NCBI GenBank assembly: GCA_046291875.1
Contig: JBKBSF010000002.1
Span: 124,001 to 188,000 of the forward strand
From: SKVR01 sp046291875
GTDB taxonomy: Bacteria > Bacteroidota > Bacteroidia > Bacteroidales > UBA7960
Length of the DNA stretch: 64,000 nucleotides
Direction of reading: 5' to 3'
Shown here: piece after piece, positions 33,222 to 43,899 of the stretch
Numbering within the stretch: position 1 is the first letter of the stretch
Layout: each line of letters starts with the position of its first letter
The notes under the pieces: generated by a model
What the model was told of the DNA's origin: nothing
Seen by the model: only the letters and a program-made list of their open reading frames with translations
The model's database searches: none
Position numbers and translations under genes: made by a program

Positions 33222-34640
33222 ATGAACGTATCGAAACTGATCAATGACTCCCCTGCTACGCGCTGGGGTATTATGTTGCTGGTGAGCTTTGCCATGGCAA
33301 CCAACTATTACTTCTATGATGCCTTATCGCCTCTTAAAGATTTGATGCACTCCAAACTTGGCTTCTCATCTGCCGATTATGGCTTGTTTATGGGAGCTTA
33401 TTCATGGCCAAATGTCTTTCTTGCGATGGCAGTTATTGGAGGGGTGATTCTTGATAAGATCGGCATTCGCATAACGGGCTCCATATTCATTCTCCTGCAG
33501 GTAGTAGGAGCCGGAATAACGGCATACGGCACCACTGATTATTACATCAACGGTGGATTTGGCTACGAGTTTATGAGTTCATTTATGACTTCGTGGTCTC
33601 CTGAGCTGAAAATGACAACACTTGGCTTTTTTATCTTCGGTTTGGGAGCTGAAACCACCATTGTTGTAATATCTAAAGTAATAGTCAAATGGTTTAAGGG
33701 AAAAGAACTTGCCCTGGCACTTGGTCTCAATCTGGCAATTGGTCGTTTAGGGATGGCAGCTGCATTGATCATTTCTCCCCGTTTGGCTGGCGAAACCAAC
33801 CTTTCTCTTCCCATCTGGTTTAGCACCATGCTCCTGGGTATCGGCTTCCTTGCTTTCCTCGTCTACATTATGTATGACTTGAAATTCGACAAACAGATTA
33901 AATCCGATGAAAGTCTGTTGGATGAAACCGAAGAATTTCACATATCTGATATCGGGAAGCTGATTACCAATCGTTCATTTATTTATATCACCCTGTTGTG
34001 TGTATTGTTCTATTCAGCGGTGTTCCCATTTGTTAAGTTCGCACCCGATCTTATGACCAACAAGTTTGGAGTAACCCGCGAGCTTGCAGGCACCATTACT
34101 GCAATCCTGCCCTTTGGCACACTTATTTTCACTCCTCTTTTTGCCTATGTTTGCGACTATAAGGGTAAATCTGCCTCATTAATGGTGTATGGTTCATTAT
34201 TACTGGTAGTGGTTCATCTTATGTTCGCCTTTACACACATTACTCCCTTCATCCCTATGTTTATTCTTGGGGTAGGGTTTTCGTTGGTACCTGCAGCTAT
34301 GTGGCCATCAGTGGCAAAAATTGTTGAGACCAACAAAATCGGTACTGCCTACGGATTGATGTTTACCATCCAGAATATTGGTTTGATGATTTTCCCAATG
34401 CTCATAGGCTACGTACTGGACGCCTCAAACCCTGGTGTAGCAGAGACCCTGGCTGCAGGCGGCACAGCTGTTTACGATTACACCAACCCCACTATCATGC
34501 TGGCAGGCCTTGGCCTCCTGGGGGTAGTCTTTGCGTTCCTGCTTAAACATGACGATAAAACCTCAGGCTATGGCCTTGAGCAACCCAATAAAATTAAAGA
34601 GGAAGTGCCCAGTGCAGATGAAGTAACCTTCAACAAATAA
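33222..34640 (+). CDS. MFS permease, MFSD1-like
   Basis: 472 residues with about 12 membrane helices. The N-terminal block NYYFYDALSPLKDLMHSKLG, GLFMGAYSWPNVFLA and ILDKIGIRITG fits major facilitator motif A in the loop between helices 2 and 3 (G...DKIGIR). The second-half loop is CDYKGKSASLM. The closest named group I recognise is MFSD1-like transporters, present in Bacteroidota; the eukaryotic homologue carries dipeptides. A peptide substrate would fit the adjacent M3 dipeptidyl carboxypeptidase, but this is inference. The C-terminal tail is charged. The gene ends with a strong terminator. Confidence 0.85.
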   Translation: MNVSKLINDSPATRWGIMLLVSFAMATNYYFYDALSPLKDLMHSKLGFSSADYGLFMGAYSWPNVFLAMAVIGGVILDKIGIRITGSIFILLQVVGAGITAYGTTDYYINGGFGYEFMSSFMTSWSPELKMTTLGFFIFGLGAETTIVVISKVIVKWFKGKELALALGLNLAIGRLGMAAALIISPRLAGETNLSLPIWFSTMLLGIGFLAFLVYIMYDLKFDKQIKSDESLLDETEEFHISDIGKLITNRSFIYITLLCVLFYSAVFPFVKFAPDLMTNKFGVTRELAGTITAILPFGTLIFTPLFAYVCDYKGKSASLMVYGSLLLVVVHLMFAFTHITPFIPMFILGVGFSLVPAAMWPSVAKIVETNKIGTAYGLMFTIQNIGLMIFPMLIGYVLDASNPGVAETLAAGGTAVYDYTNPTIMLAGLGLLGVVFAFLLKHDDKTSGYGLEQPNKIKEEVPSADEVTFNK

Positions 34641-34667
34641 TCAATCGGGGTTTATCCGAAGAAATCT

Positions 34668-34708
34668 ACAAGGAGGAAAGCAGGCTGGCTTTCCTCCTTG
34701 TTTTTTTT
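34668..34708 (+). terminator. Strong intrinsic terminator after the MFS gene
   Basis: A perfect 14 bp stem, ACAAGGAGGAAAGC (34668-34681) with GCTTTCCTCCTTGT (34688-34701), a 6-base loop and eight Ts. Confidence 0.95.
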
Positions 34709-34770
34709 ACAGGGGCAGTCACTCTACAGGGTCTTTCAATACCCCCTTAAATGACCAGGCACGTTCTATT

Positions 34771-34810
34771 GCAAAGAGCCTGCAGATGCTTTTATCTGCA
34801 GGCTCTTTGC
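34771..34810. repeat. Perfect 17 bp inverted repeat between convergent genes
   Basis: GCAAAGAGCCTGCAGAT (34771-34787) and its exact complement (34794-34810) around GCTTTT. No T-run follows on either strand, so it is not a normal terminator, though it lies 62 bp beyond the 3' end of the minus-strand peptidase gene and may act as a bidirectional transcript end. Confidence 0.7.
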
Positions 34811-34872
34811 ATACATCCCAGCTCATGTGCCTGGGGTCTGATTGGGTGTTTTATGAATGTATCATTGGAGGG

Positions 34873-36984
34873 TTACATATTTTTCAATCCATCTCTTTCC
34901 AGCATGGCATCGATGGTGGGTTCGGCACCGCGGAATTTCACATACAAATCCATGGGGTGTTCGCTACCTCCTTTGGAGAGGATAAATTCGCGGAATCGGG
35001 CTGCTGTTTCCCTATCGAAGATCCCATTCTCTTTAAAAGCCTTATAGGCATCGGCATCGAGCACTTCGGCCCACTTGTATCCGTAATATCCTGCAGCGTA
35101 GCCACCGGAGAAAATATGAGAAAAGGATGCACTCATAAGCGTACCATCGATCCAGCGGAAGAGCTGAACGGGGGCCATGGCAGCTTTTTCAAATGCTTCT
35201 GCCGGGATGGTAACAGGCTCAGTGATGCTGTGCCAGGCCATATCGTTGAGGCCAAAGCTCAACTGACGCACGGTTGCATAAGCCGCATGGAAATTCTGTG
35301 TTTCAATGATCTTTTCAACCATTTCAGCAGGAATGGGTTCGCCAGTCTCGTAGTGGCGTGCAAACAGATCCAGAAACTCCCTTTCAGTGGCCCAGTTTTC
35401 GAGGATTTGAGAAGGCAGCTCAACAAAATCGCGGTAAACGCTGGTACCCGAAAGGTCGGCATAGGTTACATCAGACAACATTCCGTGGAGGGCATGTCCA
35501 AACTCGTGAAGAAAGGTGGTTACTTCATTAAAGGTAAGCAAGGAAGGCCTGGTATCGGTAGGTTTCGAGAAATTACAAACAATGGAAACCAGGGGTCTTA
35601 TGTCCTGTCCGTTCTGACGGAATTGCTCGCGAAAGCTTGTCATCCAAGCGCCGGCACTCTTGGAAGGTCTTGGAAAGAAATCCATATACAACAACGAGAG
35701 GTATTTCCCATCCTCATCGTATACCTCATACACTGATACGTCGGGATGATACACTGCCACATTGGTAACAGGTTTGTAGGTAAGCCCCCACAGTCTGCCG
35801 GTAAGTTCGAAGATACCCTCCTTCACCTTTTCGAGCTGAAAATAAGGACGGGTAAGTTCTTCGTCGAAATCATACTTTTCTTTGCGGAGTTTCTCGGCAT
35901 AGTAAGCCCAGTCCCACGCTTCGATAGTATGTTCAAACCCGTAGGTACGGGCAAAATTCTGCACATCAGCAAGCTCTTTTTTTGCCACTGGCAATGCTGC
36001 ACCAGCCAGTTGCTGCAGAAACTGATTTACACTGGCAGCACTCTGGGCCATGGTTTCTTCCAGTACAAAATCGGCATGCGATGGGTAGCCCAACAGGTTG
36101 GCTCTTTGAAGCCTGAGGTTGGCAATACGGGTAAGGATGGCAGTATTGTCGAACTCATTTCCCTGATAAGCACGGGTGCTATAGGCCCGGTAAAGTTTTT
36201 CGCGCAGGTGGCGATGATCGCTGTAGCGCATAAAAGGCCAGTATGCTGGAGCATCCATGGTAATCACCCATCCTTCAACTCCTTTGGAGCGTGCAGCCTG
36301 GGCAGCTGCATCAATGGCAGACTGCGGCAAGCCCGAAAGCTCCTCTTCTGAAGTAAGATGCAGGTACCAGGCGTTGGTTTCAGCCAATATGTTGTCGGAG
36401 AATTTCAGGGAGAGCTCAGAAAGCTCACGAGAAATTTCGCGCATGATGGCTTTTTTCTCTTCGGGCAGTTCGGCTCCGTTGCGGGCAAATCCTTTGTAGG
36501 TCTTTTCGAGCAACATAGCCTGCTCGGGCGTAAGAGTATAAGCATGTCGTTGATCGTACACATATTTTACACGCTGGAAGAGTTGTTCGTTGAACAATAC
36601 ATCGTTGCCGTAATCGGTTACCAGGGGAGATACCTCGCGGGCAATCTGCTGCATTTGCTCATCGGTTTCGGCATAGTTGAGATTGAAAAAGATACCGCTT
36701 ACGCGGCTGAGGGTTTGCCCTGCGAGAGATAGAGCTTCGATGGTATTGGCAAAATCGGGTGATTCCGGATTTTGAGCAATGGCATCGATCTCGGTACGGG
36801 CCTGCTCTATGGCAGCCTTGAAAGCCGGCAGATAATGCTCATGCCTGATCTTATCGAACGGAGGGGTTTGATGTGGAGTATTGAATTCGCTCAGAAGCGG
36901 ATTTTCCTGGGTAGTGCTGCAGGCACTCATTGCAGTTGCAACCATCAGTGTAAAGAATAATTTTAAGTACGTTTTCGTTTTCAT
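34873..36984 (-). CDS. M3 family peptidase lipoprotein (dipeptidyl carboxypeptidase, Dcp-like)
   Basis: 703 residues from the ATG at 36984, giving a signal peptide with lipobox MSAC. The M3 catalytic motif is FLHEFGHALHGMLSD (HExxH) with the downstream Glu in YRDFVELPSQILENW. C-terminal blocks FSHIFSGGYAAGYYGYKWAE and the substrate-site Tyr-rich region are typical of Dcp/oligopeptidase A. Dcp removes C-terminal dipeptides from peptides, and the lipid anchor places it outside the cytoplasm. It is convergent with the MFS gene, with two hairpins between. Length and all metal ligands fit an active enzyme. Confidence 0.95.
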   Translation of the reverse strand: MKTKTYLKLFFTLMVATAMSACSTTQENPLLSEFNTPHQTPPFDKIRHEHYLPAFKAAIEQARTEIDAIAQNPESPDFANTIEALSLAGQTLSRVSGIFFNLNYAETDEQMQQIAREVSPLVTDYGNDVLFNEQLFQRVKYVYDQRHAYTLTPEQAMLLEKTYKGFARNGAELPEEKKAIMREISRELSELSLKFSDNILAETNAWYLHLTSEEELSGLPQSAIDAAAQAARSKGVEGWVITMDAPAYWPFMRYSDHRHLREKLYRAYSTRAYQGNEFDNTAILTRIANLRLQRANLLGYPSHADFVLEETMAQSAASVNQFLQQLAGAALPVAKKELADVQNFARTYGFEHTIEAWDWAYYAEKLRKEKYDFDEELTRPYFQLEKVKEGIFELTGRLWGLTYKPVTNVAVYHPDVSVYEVYDEDGKYLSLLYMDFFPRPSKSAGAWMTSFREQFRQNGQDIRPLVSIVCNFSKPTDTRPSLLTFNEVTTFLHEFGHALHGMLSDVTYADLSGTSVYRDFVELPSQILENWATEREFLDLFARHYETGEPIPAEMVEKIIETQNFHAAYATVRQLSFGLNDMAWHSITEPVTIPAEAFEKAAMAPVQLFRWIDGTLMSASFSHIFSGGYAAGYYGYKWAEVLDADAYKAFKENGIFDRETAARFREFILSKGGSEHPMDLYVKFRGAEPTIDAMLERDGLKNM

Positions 36985-37392
36985 TTCTTTCGTTTTAATA
37001 ACAATGCGTTTTGACAGATGTTCGGGCACCCCATCAACCTCACAAATAAATACAATGATAATTTGCTGGTTTTCAGGTGTGCAATATTAAGTGTTTTTAT
37101 TCACATACAGATTGTCTTGTTGGAAAGTTTTTATTAAAATTGCATAAGGGAAAAGGAAGATGGAAAACAGGTGATTTCACCTACGTAATATAGTTGAATC
37201 AAGCATTTCGCAGCCTCAAGGGAATCTATACATTCGTAGTACTCTAAAATCTTGATTTTGTGCAATTTGCAAAATAGAACAAAATCATTTATTTGCATAA
37301 GATAAAACGCCATTGGTTTGTTATTTTTAAGCGTTGATAGGAAAGAACTAAATACCCCGGCAGCAACTTCACAGAACTGTCCGTTAAGAGGT
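36985..37392. other. Intergenic region between divergent genes
   Basis: About 408 bp upstream of both the M3 peptidase (minus) and the giant PKD protein (plus). It is AT-rich and should carry both promoters, but no clean TAnnTTTG box stands out. TTATTTGC near 37290 is the nearest plus-strand candidate. Small open frames overlap the giant gene's leader and look non-coding. Confidence 0.4.
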
Positions 37393-40300
37393 ATGACCGC
37401 ATCAGAAAGGACTGCCAGTACCCACACACTTTTTCTCTTTTTGATACTGGCTGTGTTGGGTTCGATGATGGTGCACCCCATGGCAGTGCAGGCCCAGCAG
37501 TGCGCAGGAGACACTCCGCTTCTGGAGGTAGATCTCACCTCCTCGCCCACCGCCACATGGCAAAGCTTTTCTATTACCCCCAGTGATCCCTGCTGTGGAA
37601 TGCCCAATAATTTTAATTGCATCGAACTCTTAATTACACTTCATCCGGCGGCTACTTCCGTTTCCATTGCTTTTACCACTGCCCATGGCAACCTGTGGTA
37701 CTTCCTGGATTGCCAACAGCAGCTCCCTTCACCTGCCAACAACATCATAAACCTTTGCTTCGATACGCCAGGGCCGCACAGTGTAGTTTTTTGCCGTACC
37801 GGAAGCTCTCCCTACAGCTTTCATGTAAAGTCTTTCGACATACCCTTTGAAGTAACCCTTCCTCCTTTCTCCCCGGTATGTGAAGACAGCCCAGACTTTT
37901 TCCTTACCGGAGGATCGCCCGGTGGTGGCACCTATTATGTGAATGGTGTAGAAAATTTTCTTCAGATCATCGAACCTTCGGTGCTGGGCCCAGGAAATCA
38001 TACCATAACCTATGAATACATTGATCCGATAAGTGGATGCTCAGGAGAGGCCAACCAAAATCTGTTCATTGTTTCCACTCCACAGATCACCTGGACGGGT
38101 GGGGAGTTTTGTCATCAGTCAGGTTTGCAGCCCCTGCAAGGTGCAACACCATTGGGTGGAGTATATTCGGGTCCTTTTGTTTCAGACAATTCTTTCGACG
38201 CAACCTCAGCCTCACCGGGAAACCATATTGTAAGTTACAGTTATACTGACATTTATGGATGCAGTGCTTTGGCACAGGCTGATATTACGGTTCATGCGCT
38301 TCCCATTGCCCTTACCGGACCCGACCAGACAATACCCATCGGAACTACTGCCAACCTTACTGCAGCCAATGGAGGTACCGGAAGCTATTCGTACCAATGG
38401 GAGCCTGCTGCATTACTGGTGAACCCCAATGTACAGAACCCCACTACCCTTCCTCTCAGCCAATCTACCTTATTTACACTCACCGTAACCGATCTGGACA
38501 CAGGATGTGAGGCCAGCGATGAGGTGATCATTAATATTACCGGGGGGAATCTGCATATCTCGCAGATAATGACGATCCCCGGAGCTATCTGCCCGGGAGA
38601 ATGGGCACAGCTTTGGGTGTTGCCTGGGGGTGGTTCGGGGAGTTACCTTTTTCACTGGACAGCACTTCCTGCCGATCCTACTCTCACTACTCCCAATGCC
38701 ATGCTCCCCTGGGTTAGCCCATCGCAGACCACAACCTATACAGTTACCATTACCGATGCCGACCCCGCATTCTCGCATCTGTTGCCTGTGCAGGCCAGTG
38801 TAACCCTTGTGGTGTACGATCTGCCTGTGGTAACCATTGAACCCACTCCTCCCGACACCTTAAAAGTTTGTGCCAACACCCCTGGGTATGCCCTAACCGG
38901 AGGAACTCCTCCCGGAGGAACTTATACTTTGCTCGATGTTTTTGGCAATGTACTCCATTTACCTTATATCAATTTTGCCAATTTCAAGCCCCACCACATT
39001 GGCGAAGGACACTACCAGATACTTTATGAGTATACCAATGAGAATGGCTGCACCAACTTTGCCATTAAACCCTTTCAGATATTACCTTACGTTGAGTCGC
39101 AGTTTTATCTTCACCTTCCCAATGTTTGTGAGGCAAACGTAGTGCATTTTGCCAACCATTCGAAAGGAGCAGCAAGCTACATATGGGACTTTGGCGATGG
39201 CAATACAGTGCATACCACTGCCGACTCAACCTTCGTATACTCATACCCCATCACCACAGAGGTTGTAGAATACACCATTACATTGGTAGCCATATCGGCA
39301 GAGGGTTGTATACACTCGCGACAGCGAAAGGTGAAAATCTGGCCTCCGGTTATTCCGCAGTTCATTGCCATCGATCCGACAGAAGGTTGTTCTCCGGTAA
39401 CCGTTGAATTTGAAAACCAGACCCAGGGACTTGTGGCAATGTATTTCTGGGACTTCGGAGATGGAACCTTTTCAGTACAAACCCACCCCACCCATACTTT
39501 TTACAATAATTCGCCCAACGATACGATCTACAATGTCAGTCTTACGGTGGTTTCATCCACCTTCCTCTGCACTCAAACCGTATCCATACCTGTTACGGTG
39601 TATCCTTATATTGAGGCGGGCTTTACCCTGAACCCTATCAGCGGATGCCATCCGCTGGAAGTGGATTTTGCCAGCATTGCCATCGGGGCCACCGATTACA
39701 GCTGGGATTTTGGAAATGGTGTTGTTTCGGATGTAGCACATCCGGGTATCATCACCTTCGAGAACAATACCGACGGCATCCTGGAATTCCTGATACAACA
39801 GCAGGTTTCCAATGAGCATTGCAGTGATTCTCATTCAGCCACCCTGCAGGTTTACCCCAATGTAATTGCCGACCTGTGGGCATCAGAAACCGAAGGTTGT
39901 TCGCCATTTGAGGTAACTTTCGCCAATCTTTCCACCATTACAGCAACCGAAATCCTGTGGGATTTTGGCGATGGGGGTTCCTCAGCTGCCACCGACTCGG
40001 TTTGGCATACCTTTATTAACAACACCGACACCAGTATTGTACGAACTGTTTGGCTGAGAGCCAAATCAGACCAGTTTTGCAGAGATTCTATCTCCATCGA
40101 CATCACTATACATCCTCGTGTGAAAGCAGGCTTCGACTTTTTCCCTGCACAATCGTGCAATCCTTATGAAGTAATGCTGATCAACACCTCCGAAGGTGCT
40201 CATGACTACATCTGGGATTTTGGCGATGGCAGCCCCCTGTCCTTTTCTTCTGCCGATACGCTATATCATCTGTTTGACCATGACCTGGCTGACCCACAGA

Positions 40301-43300
40301 TATACAACATCCAGCTGATTGTAAGCAATCCGCAATTGTGCAGCGATACCCTGATCAGGCCTGTTACGATCTTTCCAAAGATCATCGCAGCATTTACCCC
40401 ATCCATTACCGAAGGATGCAGTCCGCTGGAAGTAGAGTTTGCCAACGGAAGCACCTTTGTACCAGACAATGGGCATCTTTGGGAGTTTGGCGATGGAGGA
40501 TCCTCGGTAGCCATCAACCCGGTGCACATCTTCGAAAACACATCCTATACCGATGTGGCTACATTTGATGTATGGCTGTACACCCAATCCGAACACCTCT
40601 GCCGCGACAGTATCCATCACCAGATTACTGTATATCCGCAAATCAGGGCTGACTTCACCATTGAAAACAACCAGGGTTGCTCACCTTTTCTGATGGTACT
40701 TGAGAACCATTCCCTAGGAGCATCAGAACTTCACTGGGATTTTGGAGGACAGCACAGTATGACCACCGATGCTTCGGCAGATTATCTGACATGGCTATTC
40801 ACAAATACCACGGGTGACGTTATTACTTTTGATATTGAACTCATCGCCCGAAACAGCTTTGATTGTTTTGATACTATTATACGCACCATAACGGTATTCC
40901 CGGAGGTAGACCTTTCCTACACTCATATTGAGGAGGGATGCCATCCTCTGGATGTGAATTTCAACAACGCCACCCAGTATGCCAACTATTTCTTCTGGAC
41001 CTTTGGCGATGGAGTAACCCACACAGGTTATAGTCCCGAACATCAGTTTCACAATTTCAGCCATACCCACGACACTCTTTACCACGTAGAGCTTTTTGCT
41101 CAATCGCTTCATGGCTGCTTTGCCTGGGGAAGTTCACAGGTACAGGTGTATCCCAAACCCCTGGCTTCGTTCCTGGTTGAAAATACTCCTGGATGCTCAC
41201 CCCACACCATTGAGATTACCCATAGCTCTGTTGGAGCCACCGGATACAGCTGGGACTTTGGCGATGGCAGTGGCACTTTCTCTTATGATGAGCCGGAAGT
41301 ATATCACAATTATGATCATGATCCGGGTACCGGGCCAGGGTATTTCAACATCCAGCTCTTTGTTGAAAACACCTTCTTGTGCAGCGACACACTGGTGCAG
41401 CAGGTGGTGATTTACCCCAACATTACTGCAGCTTTTGAACCTAATGTTACCCAGGGATGCCATCCCCTTACGGTAGATTTCACCAACCTGTCTGAAGGAG
41501 CCACTGCTACATCAGCTTACCTCTGGGATTATGGCAACGGGCATACCTCACAGAACCTGCAGCCCCTGCACTCGCATACATTCCACAACTTCAGCCATAC
41601 CCAGGACACTATTTACACCGTAATGCTGGTGGCCTACAACGAGAATGCCTGCAGCGATACAACCTGGCATCAGATAACGGTGCGCCCTCGCCCCATGGCA
41701 TTCTTCAGTACACCTAACGTGCCCGCCTGCGGACCTCATACGGTAAATGTGCACAATTTTGCGGTGGGTGCCGAATCATTTATCTGGAGCATGGGCGATG
41801 GAGATACCCTTTACCACAGTCAGGATCATTTCACTCACGATTACACCCAACCCGCCGGCCAGGGGCCAGGGGTATTTACCATTACCCTGCTGGTTGAAAA
41901 CCTTCATGGATGCTCGAACAGCTATTCGCAACAGATCGTGATTTACCCTGAGATACATGCCGGGTTTACTACCAACGACCAAGGCTGCCACGTGCATCTG
42001 GCCAGTTTCCAGAACCTTACCCAGGGAGGCGATATGTATTTCTGGGATTTTGGCAACGGCAATACCTCGCAAAGCACCCACCCGCAGATGGCTTTCACCA
42101 ATTACAGTCATACCGAGAGTGCCACCTTTACCATAAACCTGCTTGCACAGTCGCACTATGGTTGCAGCTCAACCGCCAGCCACGAAATCATTGTTCACCC
42201 GGTTCCCAAAGCAGAATTCACCATCAGCGAGCTTTCGGGTTGCTCACCTTTTAGCCCCCTTCTGGAAAACATTTCTGTGGGAGCCAGTGAGATACTCTGG
42301 GATCTGGGAGAAGGAACACAGCATGCTATGGAAGGAGAGTTTTCCCACACTTTCAGCAACACCCATCAGGCACCCGTGAATTTCACCCTTACCCTGTGGA
42401 CAAATTCAGAATATGGCTGTGAGGCTACAACCCAGCAGATCATAACTGTTTTTCCGGAAGTAACGGCAGACTTCACCACCGAAAACAACATCTGGGAGGG
42501 CTGTTCGCCACTCACCCTAAGGTTTCTGAACCAATCGAGCCTGGCCAATTCTTATGTCTGGGACATGAACGATGGTACATACTCAACAAGTGCCAACCCT
42601 TTGCATATCTTCCACAACCTGGAAATTGACGAAAAAATATTTACTATCGAACTGGCTGCAGAGAGCATCTATGGATGTACCGACACCATTCAAAAAGAGG
42701 TAAAGGTATTTCCTGCGCCCATTGCACATTTTACCGCACTACCCAAAAAGCAGGCTTATCCTGATGCCACCATTACACTAAACAACCATACCAATGATGG
42801 CTATTGGAACTTCCACTGGGAATTTGGCGATGGCAACACCCATCAGACCAATATTTTCGATCCGTTTACCCATACTTACATCTGGGATCCCAACGATATG
42901 TCGACCAAGACCTATGTAGTGGCACTTTTTGCTTCCAACGAGCATTGCCAAAGCATGTACACCCAGGAAGTTACCATTACATCGCCGGTGCCAGAGGCAG
43001 AGTTTGAAAGCATAACCACTGGCTGCGAACCCCTTACAGTGCAGTTTAGCAACCATAGCCTCTACGCCCATACCTATCGTTGGATCTTCGACGATGGAAG
43101 TATCTCCACAGATCCGGAACCTGAACACACTTTTGTGGATCACGGACTGTACCAGGTTATGCTCATAGCCATTGGTGACGGAGGACGCGATACTACCTAT
43201 CATTACATTGAAGTATTTGAAAATCCCAGGGCACGGTTCTCACTGCAAAAGGCCCATATCAACATTCCCGAGGAGCCCCTGGTACTGATCAATGCTTCCG

Positions 43301-43785
43301 AACTGGGCGATTTCTACCTATGGGACTTTGGCGATGGCAATACCAGTACAGAATACGAACCTGTATACTACTATGCCAGCCCGGGCATTTACGACATATC
43401 ACTTCTAGTAACACGCAATACTGAGCCCCAGTGCCACGATCTGATGTTGAAAGAAAACGCCCTTAGGGTAGACGAAACATGCAAGATCATTTTCCCCAAC
43501 GCCTTCAAACCCAATACATCAGGCCCCTCTGGAGGTCACTACGATATGTACAATCCATCCACCGAAATATTCCACCCGGTATATGAAGGTGTTGAAGATT
43601 ACGTGCTGGAGATTTACACCCGCTGGGGTGAGCTGATTTATCGCTCCGAGGATATCAATGTGGGATGGGATGGCTACGTAAAAGGGCAACTGGCCACTAT
43701 GGATGTGTATGTATGGAAAGTTACCGGCCGCTGTACCAATGGCAAGAGCATCATCAAAGCAGGCGATGTAACGCTTTACCGCTAG
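37393..43785 (+). CDS. Giant PKD-repeat surface protein with T9SS type B (gliding-motility-associated) C-terminus
   Basis: 2130 residues from the ATG at 37393 (signal segment TLFLFLILAVLGSMMVHPMA ending VQAQ). N-terminal Ig-like/beta domains (about 1-570) include three GG(T/V)Y blocks (SPGGGTYYVNG, LGGVYSGPF, PPGGTYTL). About 17 PKD-type repeats of 85-100 residues follow, each with a variant of (Y/F)xWDFGDG, a GC(S/H)PLxV start and a TFxxxL end. The C-terminus is a type B sorting domain: IIFPNAFKPNTSG, YVLEIYTRWGELIYRS, VGWDGYVKGQ, VYVWKV. Such proteins, related in layout to SprB-like adhesins, are exported by T9SS and carried on or released from the surface. Role is probably adhesion or matrix; the machinery genes are elsewhere. 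Confidence 0.93.
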   Translation: MTASERTASTHTLFLFLILAVLGSMMVHPMAVQAQQCAGDTPLLEVDLTSSPTATWQSFSITPSDPCCGMPNNFNCIELLITLHPAATSVSIAFTTAHGNLWYFLDCQQQLPSPANNIINLCFDTPGPHSVVFCRTGSSPYSFHVKSFDIPFEVTLPPFSPVCEDSPDFFLTGGSPGGGTYYVNGVENFLQIIEPSVLGPGNHTITYEYIDPISGCSGEANQNLFIVSTPQITWTGGEFCHQSGLQPLQGATPLGGVYSGPFVSDNSFDATSASPGNHIVSYSYTDIYGCSALAQADITVHALPIALTGPDQTIPIGTTANLTAANGGTGSYSYQWEPAALLVNPNVQNPTTLPLSQSTLFTLTVTDLDTGCEASDEVIINITGGNLHISQIMTIPGAICPGEWAQLWVLPGGGSGSYLFHWTALPADPTLTTPNAMLPWVSPSQTTTYTVTITDADPAFSHLLPVQASVTLVVYDLPVVTIEPTPPDTLKVCANTPGYALTGGTPPGGTYTLLDVFGNVLHLPYINFANFKPHHIGEGHYQILYEYTNENGCTNFAIKPFQILPYVESQFYLHLPNVCEANVVHFANHSKGAASYIWDFGDGNTVHTTADSTFVYSYPITTEVVEYTITLVAISAEGCIHSRQRKVKIWPPVIPQFIAIDPTEGCSPVTVEFENQTQGLVAMYFWDFGDGTFSVQTHPTHTFYNNSPNDTIYNVSLTVVSSTFLCTQTVSIPVTVYPYIEAGFTLNPISGCHPLEVDFASIAIGATDYSWDFGNGVVSDVAHPGIITFENNTDGILEFLIQQQVSNEHCSDSHSATLQVYPNVIADLWASETEGCSPFEVTFANLSTITATEILWDFGDGGSSAATDSVWHTFINNTDTSIVRTVWLRAKSDQFCRDSISIDITIHPRVKAGFDFFPAQSCNPYEVMLINTSEGAHDYIWDFGDGSPLSFSSADTLYHLFDHDLADPQIYNIQLIVSNPQLCSDTLIRPVTIFPKIIAAFTPSITEGCSPLEVEFANGSTFVPDNGHLWEFGDGGSSVAINPVHIFENTSYTDVATFDVWLYTQSEHLCRDSIHHQITVYPQIRADFTIENNQGCSPFLMVLENHSLGASELHWDFGGQHSMTTDASADYLTWLFTNTTGDVITFDIELIARNSFDCFDTIIRTITVFPEVDLSYTHIEEGCHPLDVNFNNATQYANYFFWTFGDGVTHTGYSPEHQFHNFSHTHDTLYHVELFAQSLHGCFAWGSSQVQVYPKPLASFLVENTPGCSPHTIEITHSSVGATGYSWDFGDGSGTFSYDEPEVYHNYDHDPGTGPGYFNIQLFVENTFLCSDTLVQQVVIYPNITAAFEPNVTQGCHPLTVDFTNLSEGATATSAYLWDYGNGHTSQNLQPLHSHTFHNFSHTQDTIYTVMLVAYNENACSDTTWHQITVRPRPMAFFSTPNVPACGPHTVNVHNFAVGAESFIWSMGDGDTLYHSQDHFTHDYTQPAGQGPGVFTITLLVENLHGCSNSYSQQIVIYPEIHAGFTTNDQGCHVHLASFQNLTQGGDMYFWDFGNGNTSQSTHPQMAFTNYSHTESATFTINLLAQSHYGCSSTASHEIIVHPVPKAEFTISELSGCSPFSPLLENISVGASEILWDLGEGTQHAMEGEFSHTFSNTHQAPVNFTLTLWTNSEYGCEATTQQIITVFPEVTADFTTENNIWEGCSPLTLRFLNQSSLANSYVWDMNDGTYSTSANPLHIFHNLEIDEKIFTIELAAESIYGCTDTIQKEVKVFPAPIAHFTALPKKQAYPDATITLNNHTNDGYWNFHWEFGDGNTHQTNIFDPFTHTYIWDPNDMSTKTYVVALFASNEHCQSMYTQEVTITSPVPEAEFESITTGCEPLTVQFSNHSLYAHTYRWIFDDGSISTDPEPEHTFVDHGLYQVMLIAIGDGGRDTTYHYIEVFENPRARFSLQKAHINIPEEPLVLINASELGDFYLWDFGDGNTSTEYEPVYYYASPGIYDISLLVTRNTEPQCHDLMLKENALRVDETCKIIFPNAFKPNTSGPSGGHYDMYNPSTEIFHPVYEGVEDYVLEIYTRWGELIYRSEDINVGWDGYVKGQLATMDVYVWKVTGRCTNGKSIIKAGDVTLYR

Positions 43786-43843
43786 GAGATCCTACAACCA
43801 GACAAGAGCTAGAAATAAAAAAGATTGAGGTTTGATCCTTAAT

Positions 43844-43899
43844 CCATAACCTCATACCTCATACCTCCCACCTCCCACCTCCCACCTCACACCCCACCC
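43844..43899. repeat. Heptanucleotide array, CTCATAC/CTCCCAC type
   Basis: About eight 7 bp units: CCATAAC, CTCATAC twice, CTCCCAC three times, CTCACAC, then a degenerate C-rich end. It starts 59 bp after the stop codon of the giant PKD gene. Its complement resembles the tract at 57840-57876. Confidence 0.85.

Noticed and set aside
37134..37622. 162-codon minus-strand frame overlapping the start of the giant PKD gene
   Set aside because: Antisense to the signal peptide and first domain of the giant protein; no recognisable motif.
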